This document shows positions 49,764-51,992 of a DNA stretch of 51,992 nt, in pieces (position 1 is the first letter of the stretch; each line of letters begins with the position of its first letter). The DNA is from an uncultured Lachnospiraceae bacterium (lineage in GTDB: Bacteria > Bacillota > Clostridia > Lachnospirales > Lachnospiraceae). A model generated the notes under the pieces. It ran no database searches and was not told the origin of the DNA. It saw only the letters and a program-made list of their open reading frames with translations. The DNA lies in assembly GCA_910577445.1 (NCBI GenBank), contig CAJTMZ010000010.1, forward strand, positions 1-51,992, written 5' to 3'. Both the position numbers and the translations under genes were made by a program.

Positions 49764-50825
49764 ATGTTAAAAGTAAATTTAACAAATACCGGAAGGAAAT
49801 ATCTTGTGGCGGCAGTGGTGAGCGTACTGGTATATCTGGCGATGAAGTACCTCAGTCCGATTGCATCGCCTTTTATTTTGGCCTTTTTACTGGCTGGTCT
49901 TTTGAATCCGCTGGTTCGGACACTTCATAAAAAGATAAAAATCCGAAAGCCGGTTTTAGCCGGTTTTATTTTGTTTCTTGTCAGTGCTCTGATTATAGTG
50001 CTGGTGTGGGCACTGATGGTAACGCTTTTTACAAACGGCGGAAGGCTGGCGGGGGAACTGCCGGATTATCAGGAAGAATTTGGTCTTTTGCTGGGAGATT
50101 GCTGTAATATGATGGAGCGGCAGTTCGGAGTGGACGGCGTTCAGATTGAAAAGTTTGTGCTGGAACAGGTAAATATTTTTATCGAAAATCTGGAGGTAAA
50201 AGTGCTGCCGGCCATTATGGGGAAATCCATGGATTATGCAAAAAATATTATAAACTTTGTGAGCTTCTTTGTCGTGATGCTGATTGCGGTACTGCTCATT
50301 ATGAAGGATTATGACAGAGTCATCGCAAAGCTGCGGGAGGAGGAAGAACTGCAGGGAGTAAGGGAAGTCGGAAAAAAAGTGATTCTATATGTCAGGACAT
50401 TTATAAGGGCCCAGATAATTATATTGTGCATTATCAGTACCGTGTGCGCGGTTGCCCTGGCGCTTATGGGAATGCAGGGAGGCATCTTTTACGGTATTCT
50501 GACGGGAGTCATGGACATGCTTCCTTTTATCGGCACGGGCATTATGCTGGTACCGCTGGCGCTGTTCCGCTTAATAAACGGAAGTTACCTGCAGGCGGTT
50601 TTATGCCTGTGCCTGTATGCAGTCTGCGCGCTGATTAGGGAGTTTTTGGAGCCAAAGCTGATAGGGGAGCGGGTAGGCGTGTGGCCTGTGGGCATTTTGT
50701 TCGCGGTATTTGCAGGCATCCATCTTTTCGGCGTGTGGGGGATTATCAAGGGTCCGCTGTCGCTGGTGATTATCTGTGAAACAAGCAAATATTGGTGGGG
50801 AAAGCTGGAGGAAGCGGAAAAATAA
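49764..50825 (+). CDS. AI-2E family transporter / permease
   Basis: This 353-residue membrane protein has about eight helices and the AI-2E family (formerly UPF0118) signature: a loop rich in acidic residues after helix 3, then VLYVRTFIRAQIIILCIIST-like YVRTFIRAQ, GILTGVMDMLPFIGTG and LEPKLIGERVGVWPVGILFA. Members export small molecules or move ions; some (YtvI) act in sporulation. ATG 49764 is chosen because it gives a normal N-terminus; earlier in-frame starts have no ribosome site and would add a non-conserved stretch. Confidence 0.88.
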   Translation: MLKVNLTNTGRKYLVAAVVSVLVYLAMKYLSPIASPFILAFLLAGLLNPLVRTLHKKIKIRKPVLAGFILFLVSALIIVLVWALMVTLFTNGGRLAGELPDYQEEFGLLLGDCCNMMERQFGVDGVQIEKFVLEQVNIFIENLEVKVLPAIMGKSMDYAKNIINFVSFFVVMLIAVLLIMKDYDRVIAKLREEEELQGVREVGKKVILYVRTFIRAQIIILCIISTVCAVALALMGMQGGIFYGILTGVMDMLPFIGTGIMLVPLALFRLINGSYLQAVLCLCLYAVCALIREFLEPKLIGERVGVWPVGILFAVFAGIHLFGVWGIIKGPLSLVIICETSKYWWGKLEEAEK

Positions 50826-50882
50826 CAACGGCAGGAAAAGAAAGTAGAAAGAAAAATCAAAGAAAAGCGGTAAGAAGAATAT

Positions 50883-50911
50883 TTGCAGGTAAAGGATTTC
50901 CCTGTTATACT
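50883..50911 (+). promoter_or_regulatory. promoter of the O-antigen-ligase-like gene
   Basis: TTGCAG (50883-50888) and TATACT (50906-50911) are separated by 17 bases, 45 bases before the GTG. Confidence 0.65.
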
Positions 50912-50955
50912 GTAAAAGTAGTTTTGCAAAATGGCTCAAGGAACGAGGATAAGCG

Positions 50956-51992
50956 GTGGATAATCAGGAAAAGAAGGGATTTACCGGAAAGCTTTTTCAT
51001 AATAAAGAGGGACTGAAAGCATGGGGAGAGCTGTTTTGTGCGGCTTATCTGGTGCTGATGTTCGCCGTGTATCCTTTTTATATGGAGCGGGGATACGTGG
51101 ATATCGGGGAGGCAAAGTACCGGTTTTTTATCTACTGCTCGCTGGCGGCGCTGGCTATCCTGGGAACCATCGGAGCGTGCCGTTACGCGAAAGTGTTGGG
51201 GCAAAGGATAAAGAGGCGTGAGCCTTATCTGATTTGCTGGGAGAATGTGACGGCTACGGATTTGTTCGTATTGTTATACGCCACGGAACTTTTTATTTCC
51301 TACGCCCTGTCCGGCTATCGGGAAGAAGCGCTTTGGGGAACGGAGGGGTGGCATATCGGGCTTGTTCCCCTGCTTAGCCTGTGCGGCCTTTATTTTTTAA
51401 TATCCCGGCTCTCTGACGGAAAAGCGCACATCTGGTATGTAAGCATGGCGGCGTCAGGGGCGGTATTTGTGCTGGGAATACTGGACCGGTTTTCCGTTCA
51501 CCTGATTCCGCTTAAAATCAGACAGCCGGCTTTCATTTCCACCCTGGGAAACATCAACTGGTTCTGCGGATATTTAACGGTGCTTGCGCCGGTTGGCATT
51601 TACATATTTTTGTTTTCGGAAAAAAATGGGGAAAGCGGCGGCAGCGGTTCCTCTTTCGGGCGGAGAGGAAAAAAGTGGTTTGCGGCATGCTATACGGTAA
51701 TTGCCTTTATGGCAGGATTTTGCCAGGGTAGCAGCAGTATCTTTGTGTTTTTTGCCGCACTGTTTTACATATTGCTGTGGATGGCAGTGGAAAAAAGAGC
51801 GTGGTTTGCAAACTGGTGCCTGCTGGCAGGTCTTTGGTGCCTTGCGGCGCAGCTTGTGAGAGTCATGCGGATTCTGATGCCGGGACGGTATAACTATGAG
51901 ACGGACAACTGGTGCGCTTATCTGACCGACTCCAATATAACGCTGCTGATGGGAGCGGCGGCGTTTTTGTGTTTTGCATGGATGAAAAAAAG
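50956..51992 (+). CDS. O-antigen ligase/polymerase-like membrane protein, 5' part (cut by window end)
   Basis: The frame opens at GTG 50956 with gagg 8 bases upstream and runs off the window without a stop. The 345 visible residues are highly hydrophobic, with about nine membrane segments and short loops. The segment TLGNINWFCGYLTVLAPVGI is the pattern of Wzy/WaaL O-antigen ligase-like proteins of Lachnospiraceae, which join or polymerise lipid-linked glycans. A GESGGSGSS loop interrupts it. The periplasmic catalytic loop and any TPR tail are beyond the window, so the assignment is provisional. Confidence 0.7.
   Translation, partial: MDNQEKKGFTGKLFHNKEGLKAWGELFCAAYLVLMFAVYPFYMERGYVDIGEAKYRFFIYCSLAALAILGTIGACRYAKVLGQRIKRREPYLICWENVTATDLFVLLYATELFISYALSGYREEALWGTEGWHIGLVPLLSLCGLYFLISRLSDGKAHIWYVSMAASGAVFVLGILDRFSVHLIPLKIRQPAFISTLGNINWFCGYLTVLAPVGIYIFLFSEKNGESGGSGSSFGRRGKKWFAACYTVIAFMAGFCQGSSSIFVFFAALFYILLWMAVEKRAWFANWCLLAGLWCLAAQLVRVMRILMPGRYNYETDNWCAYLTDSNITLLMGAAAFLCFAWMKK

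Noticed and set aside
1..51992. CRISPR arrays, tRNA or rRNA genes, prophage
   Set aside because: I saw no regularly spaced direct repeats, no tRNA-like cloverleaf or rRNA sequence, and no phage structural genes while reading both strands.

Overview
The window reads as chromosome of a Firmicute of class Clostridia, most likely a Lachnospiraceae member. The grounds are an S10-spc-alpha ribosomal supercluster in Firmicutes order (with map, a KOW-domain gene and infA between secY and rpmJ), a zinc-type S14, an S17 and rpoA starting at GTG, an enlarged L17, a DUF5721-like protein, and Gram-positive lipoprotein and LytTR-regulator architecture. This is a family-level inference from sequence alone.

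Region 1 (1-12.1 kb) is accessory and makes cell-surface polysaccharide. It starts with the tail of an IS5-type transposase. Next come a strikingly AT-rich MBOAT O-acyltransferase/SGNH pair (AlgI/DltD logic), two glycosyltransferases and an RmlD reductase. A LytTR response regulator follows, then its probable target, a secreted protein whose signal-peptide region contains a run of 10 G that puts it out of frame. UDP-glucuronate 4-epimerase, UDP-glucose dehydrogenase and a polyprenyl-phosphate-type glycosyltransferase close the region.

Region 2 (12.2-28.1 kb) is mixed. It holds an SGNH lipoprotein, a MutS2-like ATPase without Smr domain behind a structured promoter/terminator-like leader, an AraC/GyrI regulator with a transglutaminase-like gene, a ParE/RelE-type toxin-antitoxin pair, a coiled-coil protein, trpS with a DUF5721-like gene, an RlmI-like methyltransferase, an ASKHA (RACo-like) protein, proB, a DUF1015 protein, an acyltransferase-3 protein, and a barnase-like lipoprotein with its barstar.

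Region 3 (28.1-45.2 kb) is the ribosomal supercluster: rpsJ-rplCDWB-rpsS-rplV-rpsC-rplP-rpmC-rpsQ-rplNXE-rpsZ-rpsH-rplFR-rpsE-rpmD-rplO-secY-adk-map-KOW-infA, then rpmJ-rpsM-rpsK-rpsD-rpoA-rplQ from its own promoter. Several spacers hold hairpins, including a duplicated palindrome between S14 and S8.

Region 4 (45.2-52 kb) has a minus-strand peroxide-defence operon (perR, rubrerythrin, rubredoxin) with a PerR-box-like operator, then an OmpR-type two-component pair, an RluA pseudouridine synthase, an AI-2E-family permease, and an O-antigen-ligase-like membrane protein cut by the window end.

The most interesting items are the LytTR-controlled poly-G surface gene, the exported barnase/barstar pair, and a 33-bp element with competing hairpins that recurs in front of two unrelated genes.
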